From positions 40,707 to 104,706 of the forward strand of contig JAHLLS010000020.1 of the NCBI GenBank assembly GCA_020444045.1: a DNA stretch of 64,000 nt, given 5' to 3'. Made by a program: the position numbers and the translations under genes. Source of the DNA: Deltaproteobacteria bacterium (lineage in GTDB: Bacteria; Desulfobacterota; Desulfobacteria; Desulfobacterales; UBA5852). The notes under the pieces are model-generated. The model made no database searches. It had not been told where the DNA came from and saw only the letters and a program-made list of their open reading frames with translations. Numbering within the stretch: position 1 is the stretch's first letter; each line of letters starts with the position of its first letter. Shown in pieces: positions 43,338-53,261 of the stretch.

Positions 43338-44174
43338 TCAGAAAACGAATTGACTGCCTGCGGCCGCCTGCTGGAAACGGTCGCCGAAGTGCTGGGCCAG
43401 GGTCATGGCGGCCTGGGGGCCGGTGCAGTGTGAAACGCCCACCACTTTGACATCGAAGGCTTCGAAGGCCTCGATGGCGGCCCGGATTTGCTCCGGGGCG
43501 TAGAACATGAGGTGGGTGCCGCCCAGGATGGCGTGCAGGCGGGAGATGCCGAATGTCGCTTTGACGTGATCGAGGATATTGAGCACACCGCCGTGCGCGC
43601 ATCCCAGGACGAGAACCGGTCCGGAGGGGGTTTCCAGGAGCAGGTTGGCGTCTTCGGCAATGGGGTCCGGCACGTGGTCTTCCCCCTGAGGCAGCACCAG
43701 CTGCCGGTCGCCGGGGGTCTGCTCCGGCTGACGCGCATATCCGGTAATGAAATGAAAGCCCGGGGCAACCGCTCCGGTTTCCTCCCTGAAATCAAAAATT
43801 GCGCCGGCCGCTTCAAAAGCCTCCTGGGTTTGCGGGGGGCCGATATAGAGCGGGGCCACGGCCGGGTCGGGTGACAGGCGCGCCATGTGTTTGGCAAATA
43901 CGGCCGGGTGGGCGATGATTTTTTTTGCGCCGGTTTGTTCCAGCACCCAGGGCAACCCTCCCGTGTGATCAAAATGCCCGTGGCTTAGCAGGATGGCCTC
44001 GATGTCGCCGAGTTTGAATCCGCCACTTTTGACATTGTGCGGCAGGGTATGCCCCTGCCCGGTATCAAAGAGATAGGTTTTGTCGTCATGTTCAATGAGG
44101 GCGGCAAACCCGTGCTCGCCCAGAAAGTCCATCCGGCCGATGTTGTTGTCGCAGAGAATCTGAACGGTTGTCAT
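43338..44174 (-). CDS. MBL-fold metallo-hydrolase
   Basis: A 278-residue metallo-beta-lactamase-fold protein. TTVQILCDNNIGR, ALIEHDDKTYLFDTGQG, LLSHGHFDHTGGLPW (zinc motif HxHxDH form), LVLGCAHGGVLNIL (another His) and GGTHLMFYAP match the branch that includes the pterin-linked ribofuranosylaminobenzene phosphate synthase-like proteins of methanogens and sulfate reducers. The true substrate is unknown. The ATG at 44174 follows GGGAGG; a GTG/ATG further upstream in the same frame is less likely. Confidence 0.82.
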   Translation of the reverse strand: MTTVQILCDNNIGRMDFLGEHGFAALIEHDDKTYLFDTGQGHTLPHNVKSGGFKLGDIEAILLSHGHFDHTGGLPWVLEQTGAKKIIAHPAVFAKHMARLSPDPAVAPLYIGPPQTQEAFEAAGAIFDFREETGAVAPGFHFITGYARQPEQTPGDRQLVLPQGEDHVPDPIAEDANLLLETPSGPVLVLGCAHGGVLNILDHVKATFGISRLHAILGGTHLMFYAPEQIRAAIEAFEAFDVKVVGVSHCTGPQAAMTLAQHFGDRFQQAAAGSQFVF

Positions 44175-44481
44175 GGTGGCCTCCCTATTCGATTGGCAAG
44201 TTGGCGTCATGAGGGCGCGATCCTCATGGCGTTCGTGGCGATAGCCTGCCTTTCAGCGTATATGGAATGGCGTGGATTAATGAGCATTAACTCGTATGGC
44301 GTGCCGTGTCAACAGGCATGCCGGTGGCCCTGTTTGACAAATTGCCGTCAAGGACAAACTTTTTCTAAAAATCGGTATGGCCTCAGGGTTGCTATCAGCA
44401 AGCCATGTAACATCCTACCCGGAAGAAGCGTTTTCGTTTATCTCCGTGATTCGCCTTGTACGACAGGAGGTGTGGCAAACA
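44175..44481. other. Divergent intergenic region before kaiB
   Basis: About 307 bases. TTGACA occurs at 44334-44339 with no matching -10 at 17 bases. Composition becomes AT-richer towards kaiB, whose AGGAGG site is at 44465-44470. No gene is supported here. Confidence 0.4.
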
Positions 44482-44769
44482 ATGACGTTCTTCAAGCTTA
44501 AACTCTACATCGCGGGACAATCGCCCCGTTCCCGGTCTGCCATCCAAAATATTCGCCGCATTATTGCCGAACAGGTTCAGGATCAATGTGACCTGGACAT
44601 CATCGACGTCTACGAACATCCGCAACAAGCCGAAGACGACCGAATCCTTGCCACCCCGACCCTGGTGAGGGAAAATCCGCCGCCGATCCGGCGCATTATC
44701 GGCGATCTTTCACACACGACAAAGGTTCTGGAAGCATTAGAAATTACGCCACGGGCTTACGCTGACTGA
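44482..44769 (+). CDS. kaiB: KaiB clock-family protein
   Basis: A 95-residue thioredoxin-like KaiB protein. FKLKLYIAGQSPRSRSAIQN matches the N-terminus, LDIIDVYEHPQQAEDDRILATPTLV the centre, and PPPIRRIIGDLSHTTKVLEAL the C-terminus of cyanobacterial KaiB. The ILATPTL and PPPxRxIIGDLS motifs are the fold-switching region. KaiB binds phosphorylated KaiC in the cyanobacterial clock. It sits 11 bases upstream of kaiC. The ATG at 44482 is 11 bases from AGGAGG. Confidence 0.93.
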   Translation: MTFFKLKLYIAGQSPRSRSAIQNIRRIIAEQVQDQCDLDIIDVYEHPQQAEDDRILATPTLVRENPPPIRRIIGDLSHTTKVLEALEITPRAYAD

Positions 44770-44780
44770 GGAGAGTTGCC

Positions 44781-46307
44781 ATGGAAATCAGGGGCCCAAA
44801 CAAAGCCATTGAAAAGTTGGAAACAGGAATTCCCGGTTTTGACTTGATCACACTGGGGGGGCTGCCCAAGGGGCGCACAACGCTGGTGGCGGGTACCGCC
44901 GGCAGTGCCAAAACCGTGATGGCGGCGCAGTTTTTAGCCGAAGAGATCAAGGCCGGCAAGGGCAGTGGTGTTTTTGTAACATTTGAAGAAAGTCCCGAAG
45001 ACATTCGCAACAACATGATCAGCCTCGGTTGGGATATCCGGGCTTGGGAGGAGGAGGGACGCTGGGCGTTCGTGGATGCCTCCCTCAAACCGGACCACGA
45101 AGAAATCGTCAGCGGGCCTTTCGACTTTTCGGCGCTGCTGGCACGTCTGGAACACGCCATTCAGCGGATTGGTGCCCAACGGGTGGCCATGGATTCGCTG
45201 GGTGCCGTATTCACGCAATATGAGGATCGCGCCACGGTGCGGTGCGAGCTTTTCCGGCTGGCATCAATGCTCAAGCGTATCGGGGTTACGGCCGTTTTAA
45301 CCGCCGAGCGCATCGAGGAATACGGCAGCATCGCCCGCTACGGGGTCGAGGAGTTCGTCGCCGATAACGTGATCATTCTGCGCAATATCCTGGAGGGTGA
45401 AAAACGCCGCCGAACGATCGAGATCCTCAAGTTCCGCGGCACCATGCACCAGAAAGGGGAGTACCCTTTTACGATTATTCCCCAACAGGGGCTGGTGGTG
45501 ATTCCGCTCTCGGCCATGGAGCTCAAGCAGAAATCATCGGATTTGCGCATCACTTCCGGGCGGGAAGAACTGGACCGGATGTGTGGCGGCGGGTTTTTCC
45601 GGGACTCGGTCATTCTGGTTTCCGGGGCCACGGGGACCGGTAAAACACTAATGGCCACCGAATTTCTAAATGCCGGTGCCCTCAATGACGAACGGTGTCT
45701 TTTCCTGGGATTCGAGGAAAGCCGCGAACAGCTTTTTCGCAATGCGCGGGGCTGGGGGATCGATTTCGCCGCTATGGCCCAACGCGGCCTGCTGAAGGTG
45801 GTGTGCGATTATCCCGAGATCATGGGGCTTGAAGACCATCTGCTGCGTATCAAAACCCACCTGGACGAGTTTCAGCCCAACCGGGTTGTGGTGGACAGCC
45901 TTTCGGCCCTGGAGCGCGTGTCGACCATGAAGGGGTTTCGGGAGTTCATTGTCGGCTTGACGTCATTTATCAAGCATCAGGAGATCGCCGGCTTTTTCAC
46001 CAGTACCACACCAACCCTGTTGGGCGGGACCTCCATCACGGAGGCCCATATTTCGACGATCACCGATTCCATCATTCTCCTGCGCTATGTCGAGCTTTTC
46101 GGTGAAATGCGGCGGGGTCTCACGGTGCTCAAAATGCGTGGCTCCGCCCATGACAAGCGTATCCGTGAATTCATTATCGACAGTGACGGCCTGCATATCG
46201 GGCAACCGTTCCGGGATGTTTCCGGCATTCTCAGCGGACATCCCTCCTGCGGCATACCGCTCGATCACACACCGGATGCGGCCGGCTATGCCATGCGGCA
46301 AGAATAG
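44781..46307 (+). CDS. kaiC: KaiC-family ATPase/autokinase with both RecA-like domains
   Basis: A 508-residue double-domain KaiC. CI has Walker A GTAGSAKT near residue 38 with the glutamate pair in FVTFEESPEDI; CII has GATGTGKT near residue 282 and FLGFEESREQL. The CII phosphorylation site is intact: in EAHISTITDSI the Ser425/Thr426 pair aligns with Ser431/Thr432 of the Synechococcus protein, and GEMRRGLTVLKMRGSAHDKRIREF follows as in clock KaiC. The C-terminal tail differs from the A-loop tail of cyanobacteria, and no kaiA is present, so autokinase activity would be KaiA-independent. It lies upstream of the hybrid kinase. Confidence 0.94.
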   Translation: MEIRGPNKAIEKLETGIPGFDLITLGGLPKGRTTLVAGTAGSAKTVMAAQFLAEEIKAGKGSGVFVTFEESPEDIRNNMISLGWDIRAWEEEGRWAFVDASLKPDHEEIVSGPFDFSALLARLEHAIQRIGAQRVAMDSLGAVFTQYEDRATVRCELFRLASMLKRIGVTAVLTAERIEEYGSIARYGVEEFVADNVIILRNILEGEKRRRTIEILKFRGTMHQKGEYPFTIIPQQGLVVIPLSAMELKQKSSDLRITSGREELDRMCGGGFFRDSVILVSGATGTGKTLMATEFLNAGALNDERCLFLGFEESREQLFRNARGWGIDFAAMAQRGLLKVVCDYPEIMGLEDHLLRIKTHLDEFQPNRVVVDSLSALERVSTMKGFREFIVGLTSFIKHQEIAGFFTSTTPTLLGGTSITEAHISTITDSIILLRYVELFGEMRRGLTVLKMRGSAHDKRIREFIIDSDGLHIGQPFRDVSGILSGHPSCGIPLDHTPDAAGYAMRQE

Positions 46308-46321
46308 GACCTGGCACCACG

Positions 46322-48547
46322 ATGTTCATGCGAACGCCGATCACTTCTCTTCCCTGCACCGTATTGATGATCGGTGGGGGTGACGGCGACCAGCGACGCT
46401 ATCGGGATATGCTGGTCAACGCCGAGGCTTTGGATTGCGCCCTGATAAGGGCGGATTCCGTCGCCGACGGCATGCGCCGTCTGGCTGGCCGCGTCGACCT
46501 GATTATCTGCGATCTGAGCACGTCTGACGAGCCCGCCGCCCAGACCGTCCGTAAGCTGCGGCAGGACGCCCAGGGCATCCCGATTCTGGTATTGAGCCCC
46601 ACCGAGGAGAGGGCGGTCGTGACGGCAGCCCTGCGGGAGGGCGCCGATGATTGTCTCGACAAACGCCGCCTCCACGCCGCCATGCTGGAACGTGTCGTCC
46701 GCAACACCATCGAGCGGGACCGTCACGGCCGGCGCTTTCAGGCGATTCAATCCGGTTTGAACGCGCTGATTGCCAACAATGCCGACGCCATCGTCGTGGT
46801 CAATCTGCACGGCGTGATCCGTTTCGTGAATCCGGCGGCCGAGGTCATGTTTGGCCGTGAACTGGACACCCTTGTCGGAACACCGTTCGGGTGTCCTATT
46901 GCAGGGGCCGGCCGCACGGAGGTGGATATTCTTCGTCCCGGCGGGCCGGCGGTCATCGCCGAGATGCATTTGGCGCTTTGCGAATGGGGAGATGAAACGG
47001 TTTACCTGGCCACCCTGCGCGATATATCGGAGCGCAAAGCGGCCGAGGGCGCGTTGCGGCGGTATGAGCGCATTTTCAGCGCCTTCAGCGACCCCGTTGC
47101 CGTGATCGATCAACGGGGCCGCGTGACAATGGCCAATCAGTCCTTTCAGCGCTGGTTCTGGCCGGCGGGCGATCCGGCCCCCGAGGCCGTGCTGGCTGAT
47201 TTGCTCGATGCCGATTTATTTGAAGAGAAGATAAATCCGGGGTTGCGCCGGTGCGCCACGGGAGAGGAGGCTCAGATTCAAACGTGGATCACCCTGCCGG
47301 GCGGTCAACGAAAATACACGACCATGACGTTTGACCCCTTCCGTGACGAGGACCTGGTGATCTCGGGCTGCATCTGGACCCTTCGTGATCTCTCGGAAAC
47401 CAAGAGCCTCGAAGATCAATTGCGCCAGAGCCAGAAAATGGAGGCCATCGGGACACTGGCCGGCGGCATCGCCCACAACTTCAACAACCTTCTGATGGGA
47501 ATCCAGGGGCGGAGCTCCCTGATGCTCATGGATACAACCGCCGATCATCCCTTCCTGGAGCATCTGCACGGCATCGAGGCGCTTGTGCAGGAAGCCGCCG
47601 GGCTGACCAAGCAACTGCTGGGCTATGCCCGGGGTGGGAAGTACGATCCGGTCCCCACCGAGCTGAATACCCTGGTGGCCAAAAACCTGCGAATGTTTGC
47701 CAGCACCCGCAAGGAAATTGAAACCACCGAAAACTACGCGGACGGATTATGGCGGGTGGAGGTGGATCAAAGTCAACTCAACCAGGTATTGCTTAACATT
47801 TTTGTTAATGCCTGGCAGGCGATGCCGGAAGGCGGGCAGTTGTCGGTCACCACGGCCAACGCGGAACTTGATACCCGTGCGGCCGCAACCTGCGGCGTGG
47901 CACCGGGGCGCTATGCGGTGGTTTCAGTTAAAGATACCGGGCGGGGCATGTCACGAACGACGCTGCAACGCATTTTTGATCCCTTTTTCACCACCCAGCA
48001 CGCAGGGCGGGGTGCCGGTTTGGGGCTGGCCTCGGCCTATGGTATCATCCGCAATCACGGCGGTTTTATCGATGTGGACAGCGACCTTGGAAAGGGCACG
48101 CGGTTTTCCGTCTATCTTCCCGCCACGGACAGGGCCGTCATTTCCTACGACGGCACGCGACATCGTGTGGTCAAAGGCAGCGAAACAATTCTTCTGGTGG
48201 ACGACGAAGCGGACATTCGAGAGGTTGGACGCCGGCTTATGGTTCGACTGGGTTATCAGGTGAAGACGGCGGGAAACGGTCCGGAGGCCCTGGCAATTTA
48301 TCAGGCGGAGCATGCCGCCATCGACCTGGTCGTTCTGGACATGATCATGCCCAAAATGGGCGGGGGTGAAGTGTTCGACCGCATGCGGGAAATTAACCCC
48401 CATGCAAACGTGCTGCTGGCCAGTGGCTATAGTCTCGAAGGAAAGGCAGACAAGATCATGGCCCGCGGATGCAACGGTTTTATCCAAAAGCCTTTTGACA
48501 TTTCCGAACTTTCCGTTAAGCTGCGATCATTGCTTGACCCAAGCTGA
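46322..48547 (+). CDS. Hybrid sensor histidine kinase (REC-PAS-PAS-HisKA-HATPase-REC)
   Basis: A 741-residue cytoplasmic signalling protein. An N-terminal receiver-like domain ([18 protein letters not shown], Asp in [10 protein letters not shown]) precedes two PAS domains (from about residues 147 and 250). The phospho-acceptor helix is [20 protein letters not shown], with HNFNN where HDFNN is usual. The ATPase domain has [19 protein letters not shown] and [10 protein letters not shown], and a C-terminal receiver has [10 protein letters not shown], the phospho-acceptor in [12 protein letters not shown] and a conserved Lys in IQKPF. With no membrane segment, it is a natural candidate for reading the KaiC state 14 bases upstream. 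Confidence 0.88.
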   Translation: MFMRTPITSLPCTVLMIGGGDGDQRRYRDMLVNAEALDCALIRADSVADGMRRLAGRVDLIICDLSTSDEPAAQTVRKLRQDAQGIPILVLSPTEERAVVTAALREGADDCLDKRRLHAAMLERVVRNTIERDRHGRRFQAIQSGLNALIANNADAIVVVNLHGVIRFVNPAAEVMFGRELDTLVGTPFGCPIAGAGRTEVDILRPGGPAVIAEMHLALCEWGDETVYLATLRDISERKAAEGALRRYERIFSAFSDPVAVIDQRGRVTMANQSFQRWFWPAGDPAPEAVLADLLDADLFEEKINPGLRRCATGEEAQIQTWITLPGGQRKYTTMTFDPFRDEDLVISGCIWTLRDLSETKSLEDQLRQSQKMEAIGTLAGGIAHNFNNLLMGIQGRSSLMLMDTTADHPFLEHLHGIEALVQEAAGLTKQLLGYARGGKYDPVPTELNTLVAKNLRMFASTRKEIETTENYADGLWRVEVDQSQLNQVLLNIFVNAWQAMPEGGQLSVTTANAELDTRAAATCGVAPGRYAVVSVKDTGRGMSRTTLQRIFDPFFTTQHAGRGAGLGLASAYGIIRNHGGFIDVDSDLGKGTRFSVYLPATDRAVISYDGTRHRVVKGSETILLVDDEADIREVGRRLMVRLGYQVKTAGNGPEALAIYQAEHAAIDLVVLDMIMPKMGGGEVFDRMREINPHANVLLASGYSLEGKADKIMARGCNGFIQKPFDISELSVKLRSLLDPS

Positions 48548-48628
48548 CGAGTGGCAGGCGGGTATGGTCCATGACGGCGGCGGCATTCACCCTGGTGGCC
48601 GCCGTTCAAGAACGTGTAAAGGAGACGC

Positions 48629-50020
48629 ATGGTGAATTCTTATGACGTGGTTGTGGTTGGTTCCGGATCCGGGGGGCAGACGGCTGCCTACACCCTGATG
48701 GAATATGGGCTTTCCGTGGCCGTGGTCGAGAACAGCGCGACACCCGGGGGGATATGCGCCCTGGCGGGCTGCCAGGCCAAAAAATGGTATTACGAGGCCA
48801 CCGAGACCATGGCCCGGGCCCGGCACCTGGCGGGCAAGGGATTGGTCACGCCGCCGGAGCTGGATTGGTCGGTCATCCGCGATCAAAAACGCGCCTTTAC
48901 CGAACCGATACCGGACGGGACCCGCCAGGGTCTGAAGGGCGCCGGCATCGATTTCATTGCCGGCACGGCCGAATTCAAGGATGCCACCACCCTCATCGTG
49001 AACGACGTGCCGGTCCAGGGGAAGTATATTGTCCTGGCCACCGGTGCCCATCCCATGTCCTTGCCGTTTGCGGGGGCCGCGCACCTGATCACCAGCAGTG
49101 ATTTTCTGGAACTCGACCGCCTGCCGCCCCGCATCGTGTTTGTCGGCGGCGGTTTTATCTCCTTCGAGTTTGCCCATTTTGCCGCCCGCCTGGGGCCGGC
49201 GGAACGGGTTGTGATCCTGGAGGCCCTTCCCCGTCCCCTGGGGCCGTTCGATGCCGAGATGGTGGAACAGTTGATGACGGCGTCGCGGGACGAGGGGATT
49301 GAGATTCATACCGGTGTCGATATAACGGGTGTGGAAAAAAAAGGCGGCGGCTTTGTCGTCCGTATGGATAGCGGTGAGGCCTTCGAGGCCGATCTGGTGG
49401 TGCACGGCGCCGGCCGGGCGCCGACCATCGAAGGCCTGAACCTGGAAGCCGGACAGGTGGATTACAGCCGTCGCGGGATCACGGTCGACAATACAATGCG
49501 AACCTCCAATCCGAGGGTGTTTGCGGTGGGGGACTGTGCGGCCACCATCCAGTTGGCGCGGGTGGCGGACTATGAGGCCTATGTGGCCGTCAAGAATATC
49601 TTGGCGGAAGAGGAGGGTGGATCAGGAGCGGCGGTGGACTACCGGGCGGTGCCCTCCATTCTGTTCACCTATCCCGAATATGCCATGGTGGGCGCCACCG
49701 AGGACGCCCTCAAAAAGGATGGCGTTCGCTATTACAAAAACACCGACCGCAATCTCTCCTGGCCGACCTACCGGCGGATCGGCATGCAACACGCTGCATT
49801 TAAGGTGTTGGTGGACGACGCGAACCATGTTTTGGGGGCTCACATCATCTCCGACAATGCGGCCGGCCTGATCAACATCTTCAAACAGGCCATGTTGCAC
49901 AATCAAACCGTAGACGATCTTTACTGGCAGCATGTGATGACCCCTTATCCGTCCCGCGAGAGCGACATCATCTACATGCTCAAACCGTTTTTCGAGGATG
50001 ATCTGCTGGCCGGATTGTGA
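48629..50020 (+). CDS. Atypical FAD/NAD-dependent disulfide-reductase-like flavoprotein
   Basis: A 463-residue class-I pyridine-nucleotide disulfide oxidoreductase relative. YDVVVVGSGSGGQTAAYTLM binds FAD, FVGGGFISFEFAHFAARL binds NAD(P)H, and NPRVFAVGDCA is the second FAD motif. The redox pair is GGICALAGCQAKKW: the Cys-x4-Cys is kept, but the usual PSK is AKK. Near the C-terminus the catalytic HPTxxE is YPSRES, so the proton-relay His is replaced by Tyr. It may be a mercuric-reductase-like or novel reductase. AAAGGAG precedes the ATG; the stop overlaps the MscS start (GTGA). Confidence 0.82.
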   Translation: MVNSYDVVVVGSGSGGQTAAYTLMEYGLSVAVVENSATPGGICALAGCQAKKWYYEATETMARARHLAGKGLVTPPELDWSVIRDQKRAFTEPIPDGTRQGLKGAGIDFIAGTAEFKDATTLIVNDVPVQGKYIVLATGAHPMSLPFAGAAHLITSSDFLELDRLPPRIVFVGGGFISFEFAHFAARLGPAERVVILEALPRPLGPFDAEMVEQLMTASRDEGIEIHTGVDITGVEKKGGGFVVRMDSGEAFEADLVVHGAGRAPTIEGLNLEAGQVDYSRRGITVDNTMRTSNPRVFAVGDCAATIQLARVADYEAYVAVKNILAEEEGGSGAAVDYRAVPSILFTYPEYAMVGATEDALKKDGVRYYKNTDRNLSWPTYRRIGMQHAAFKVLVDDANHVLGAHIISDNAAGLINIFKQAMLHNQTVDDLYWQHVMTPYPSRESDIIYMLKPFFEDDLLAGL

Positions 50021-52131
50021 ACGCCTCTCCGGTGTGCGACAGTCGTCCAGGGAAAGGTCCCCTTCCGTTGACGCGAATTTGCCGTCTTACGATAGCGACG
50101 ATTTTTTTGTTGAGTCTATTGCTGCCGTCCACTCTGCTGGCCGCCGATCCGGCCGCGAAACCGACAGCGTCGTCAACCATCGGCATCGCCGATTCCATGG
50201 GTGATGCCATGCTCCAGCAGGCCACCGAGGTTCGGGAGGATCTCACCGAGCAGGCCCGCTCACTTTTCGAGCGCGAGCCCTTGGGGTGGGATTTGGGCAC
50301 CCTGAACGCCATCTATCACTGGGCGCTCGATCTGCCGGAGCATATCCCAAACTTGATCAACCTGGTGATCCAACACAGCCGGCTCCTGGGGGTCGCGGGC
50401 TCCCTGGTCATGCTGGTTTTCCTCGTGGCTGTTCTCTACAGTCTGATCGGTCAGCGCCGCGTGCTGCGGCGTATCGAACGGGCGGTGGAACCCTACCGGG
50501 ATAAGATTTCGGATAAGATTTATCCTTTCGTTCTCTCAGGGTTGCGGATCGTGGTGGCCGCCGTGATTCCCCTGGTCCTGCTGGCGGGCTACAGCCTGGT
50601 CAACGCCCTTATCGCGTACGATGCGGCCTGGTTTGTCATTGCAGGGCGCTTGATCATTCTGTGGGCCTTGGGGGCCTTGGTGCTCAACCTGCTGCGCGAA
50701 TCCCTGACGCGGGATCTGTTTGAGGTCACCACGAAATACGGCCGCGCGCTCTACCGGTTGGTGCGGCTGGTGCTGTTTTACTCCCTGGCGGGCATCGCCA
50801 TTTTCTGGTCGGCCAAGGCGCTCCGGCTGCCTGCCGATGTGTTGGCGTTCGCCCGGTTTGTAATTGCGTTGTCGATCGTTTTTCTCCTTTTCCTGTTGCA
50901 TCTTAAAAAGAAGGCCCTGCTGTCGTTCCTGCCAGATTTTCCCTATCCCGTCTATCAGGCGTTTCAGCGTTTTCTGCAACGCTACTATTACATCATCATC
51001 GGGGTGGTCCTGTCGGCGGCCCTGCTCTGGTGTTTTGGCTATGTCAATGTCGGCCGTATAGTTATCGTTAAAGTCTGGACTTCCGGTGCGGCCTTCGTTT
51101 TAATCATGCTGGCCTATCATGGGGCCCGGACGGCGCTGCTGCGCCGTACGCGCAACCTGCAGCGGCATGACGAGGCCGCCCAAACCGTGCAGCGTTCCTT
51201 GAGCAGTTTGTTGCTTTACGCCACGGTTATCGCCACGGTGTCGGTGGTGCTCAATCTGCTGGGGCTGCTGGGCATCTTGCGGCAAGTCATGTCGATCCCG
51301 GTGCTGGTTCTGGGAGGCGCCACCATCACCTTCTGGACCATTGTCAGCGTGGTCGTCATCCTGATGGCGTTCTTTTATGCCTCCCGGCTGCTCAGGGCTT
51401 ACCTGGACTACCGGATCTATCCGCACCTGGGCATCGACCAGGGCCTGGGGTATATCCTCAATACCCTGCTGAACTATGTCTTTTTGGGGATCGGGTTGCT
51501 GATTTCACTCCGGATCGTGGGGCTCGATCTGCGCCTTCTGATGGTGTTCGCGGGTGCTGTCGGTATCGGGGTGGGACTTGGCCTGCAGAGTCTGGCCGCC
51601 AATGTCATCAGCGGTTTCATCATCATCTTCGGCGGCAAGGTGCGCAAAGGCGACTGGATCGAAGTCGGTGGTACCTTGGGCGAAGTGACGGATGTTTATC
51701 TGGGCACCGCTAAAATCCGCACACGGGACAACATCGAATACCTGATGCCCAATGCCGACCTGGTGACCAATACCATTATCAATTATTCGCTTTCGTCAGT
51801 GTTCATCCGCATGGATCTGGCGGTAGGGGTGAGTTATAATGCCGATCCCCGCGAGGTGGAGAAAATTCTGGTGGACGTGGCGGTCAGCGAACCGCTGGTG
51901 TCTGATTTCCGCACGCCTTCGGTACGTTTCGTGGGGTACGGTGACAACAGCATCAATTTTGAGTTGCTCTTTTGGATCGATGTCCGCCAGACGGCGCGCC
52001 GGTTGGTGCGAAGCAATCTCTACTTTGCGGCGTTCGAGGCGCTCAAGGCCGCCGGCATCGAAATCCCCTTCCCGCAGCGGGATCTGCACATCCGCAGCGG
52101 GTTGCCCCTGCCGCAACCGGCAAGTGAATAA
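50017..52131 (+). CDS. Large MscS-family mechanosensitive channel
   Basis: A 704-residue membrane protein with a signal-like N-terminus, an extra set of about eight predicted helices, and the conserved MscS core. VFAGAVGIGVGLGLQSLAANVISGFIIIFGGKVRKGDWIEVGG contains the pore helix and the beta-domain entry, and GEVTDVYLGTAKIRTRDNIEYLMPN is the cytoplasmic vestibule. Long multi-helix members (MscK/YbdG-like) release solutes during osmotic down-shock. Its GTG start is shared with the stop codon of the flavoprotein, so the two are translated together. Confidence 0.9.
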   Translation: MNASPVCDSRPGKGPLPLTRICRLTIATIFLLSLLLPSTLLAADPAAKPTASSTIGIADSMGDAMLQQATEVREDLTEQARSLFEREPLGWDLGTLNAIYHWALDLPEHIPNLINLVIQHSRLLGVAGSLVMLVFLVAVLYSLIGQRRVLRRIERAVEPYRDKISDKIYPFVLSGLRIVVAAVIPLVLLAGYSLVNALIAYDAAWFVIAGRLIILWALGALVLNLLRESLTRDLFEVTTKYGRALYRLVRLVLFYSLAGIAIFWSAKALRLPADVLAFARFVIALSIVFLLFLLHLKKKALLSFLPDFPYPVYQAFQRFLQRYYYIIIGVVLSAALLWCFGYVNVGRIVIVKVWTSGAAFVLIMLAYHGARTALLRRTRNLQRHDEAAQTVQRSLSSLLLYATVIATVSVVLNLLGLLGILRQVMSIPVLVLGGATITFWTIVSVVVILMAFFYASRLLRAYLDYRIYPHLGIDQGLGYILNTLLNYVFLGIGLLISLRIVGLDLRLLMVFAGAVGIGVGLGLQSLAANVISGFIIIFGGKVRKGDWIEVGGTLGEVTDVYLGTAKIRTRDNIEYLMPNADLVTNTIINYSLSSVFIRMDLAVGVSYNADPREVEKILVDVAVSEPLVSDFRTPSVRFVGYGDNSINFELLFWIDVRQTARRLVRSNLYFAAFEALKAAGIEIPFPQRDLHIRSGLPLPQPASE

Positions 52132-52460
52132 CGCGGCTAACAATACTGATCCACTTCGATTTGAATTATGCCAAGTAATTCCAAGTTTAGACAGGGCCTC
52201 CTTCACTAGGGTGGCCAAAGGTATCATTTATCTAATGGATACCAGATTTTCAGGCTGCTGTCATATTTTCGTTGTCCCAATCTTCGAGATGGGGTATGCG
52301 CCAAAAGAAGCATAGCTCGTTCTGATCCTATTCGCCGATCAGCGTGATCTGCCAGCATGACCAATAGCTGAAAAAGGTGTCAAGGCCAGCCCCCGAGGCG
52401 GTCGTCGAGTTTTGCATCAAATGTTTGACGGGCGATTATGATTAAGCCGGCGTGTTAATA
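52132..52460. other. Intergenic stretch, no gene seen
   Basis: About 330 bases after the channel gene. Codon-like composition is lost and no repeat or RNA structure is obvious. Short frames on both strands have no resemblance to known proteins. Confidence 0.35.
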
Positions 52461-52754
52461 ATGAAGAATTTTGAACAAATAATGGATCGGATCCTGCGCA
52501 TACGTCGAATCTATATAGCGATTCTGTTGGTATTGATGGCCTGGCTGTCGGCCGGCGGCGTGTTCGGCGATTTGCACATGAGCGTATCGGGACGCTTTCT
52601 GGCTCTCAACGGGGCCTTCAGCTCCTATCTCTCCGATATCTTCGTGGCCCGCCAGCGATTTGTTCAGCCCGCCTTCTGGAATCGCCTGATCGGGTTGCCG
52701 CTTTATTACCTGGGACAGTTCCAGATTGCCTACACCACCGGCCTGATCGGCTGA
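52461..52754 (+). CDS. Small hypothetical membrane protein
   Basis: A 97-residue frame beginning MKNFEQIMDRILRIRRIYIAILLVLMAWLSAGGVFG: a short amphipathic helix, then one membrane segment, followed by ALNGAFSSYLSDIFVARQRFVQPAFW. No ribosome binding site is clear before the ATG (52461) or the upstream GTG (52452). It could be a decayed gene end. Confidence 0.35.
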   Translation: MKNFEQIMDRILRIRRIYIAILLVLMAWLSAGGVFGDLHMSVSGRFLALNGAFSSYLSDIFVARQRFVQPAFWNRLIGLPLYYLGQFQIAYTTGLIG

Positions 52755-53261
52755 TCGGCACCTACTCTGATTTAATGGTTCCCAAGTCGCTATGATAACC
52801 ATGTTGATAATATCGCGGGCAGGACCAATCTGAGACGTGCAATTATTCTTCTGAAACAGCTTGGCGTAAACATCACCTTTAATATTTACGCCCTGATCAC
52901 TATATATTGCGATGCCCCTGAATTGCCTTTTAATCCTGATAGTGGCAAGAAAGCACAAGGTCCGGCGATGCCCATTTTTGTGGCATAGCCATATCATACT
53001 GCCTTTCAGTTTGAACTGAATCCCGTCCTGCAAACATCTTGTATTACCCTACCAAACTGATATGCTGAATAAGTCCACCTTGAACATCTGATGATGCTTC
53101 ATGCCCACTCGATTCATTGGCGAATGGATCATAAATTCATGGCTGACTTTAGGATACCTTTCCCATGGTCGAAAAATACGAGATTCATACAGGGACGCAT
53201 CTGGAAGAGCCATGCGTATGATACCGTGGTCAGAGTCTGAACAACCAATAAGGAGTGAGAA
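52755..53261. other. Intergenic region with lower GC content
   Basis: About 500 bases, more AT-rich than the flanking genes. A leftward frame across 52455-53033 exists but does not look like a real protein. The last bases (AAGGAGTGAGAA) are the ribosome binding site of the regulator at 53262. Confidence 0.35.

Noticed and set aside
52455..53033. Leftward frame of 192 codons around 52.5-53.0 kb, considered as a transposase relic
   Set aside because: No DDE or HUH motif, no terminal inverted repeats, and mixed composition; I could not support any identity.
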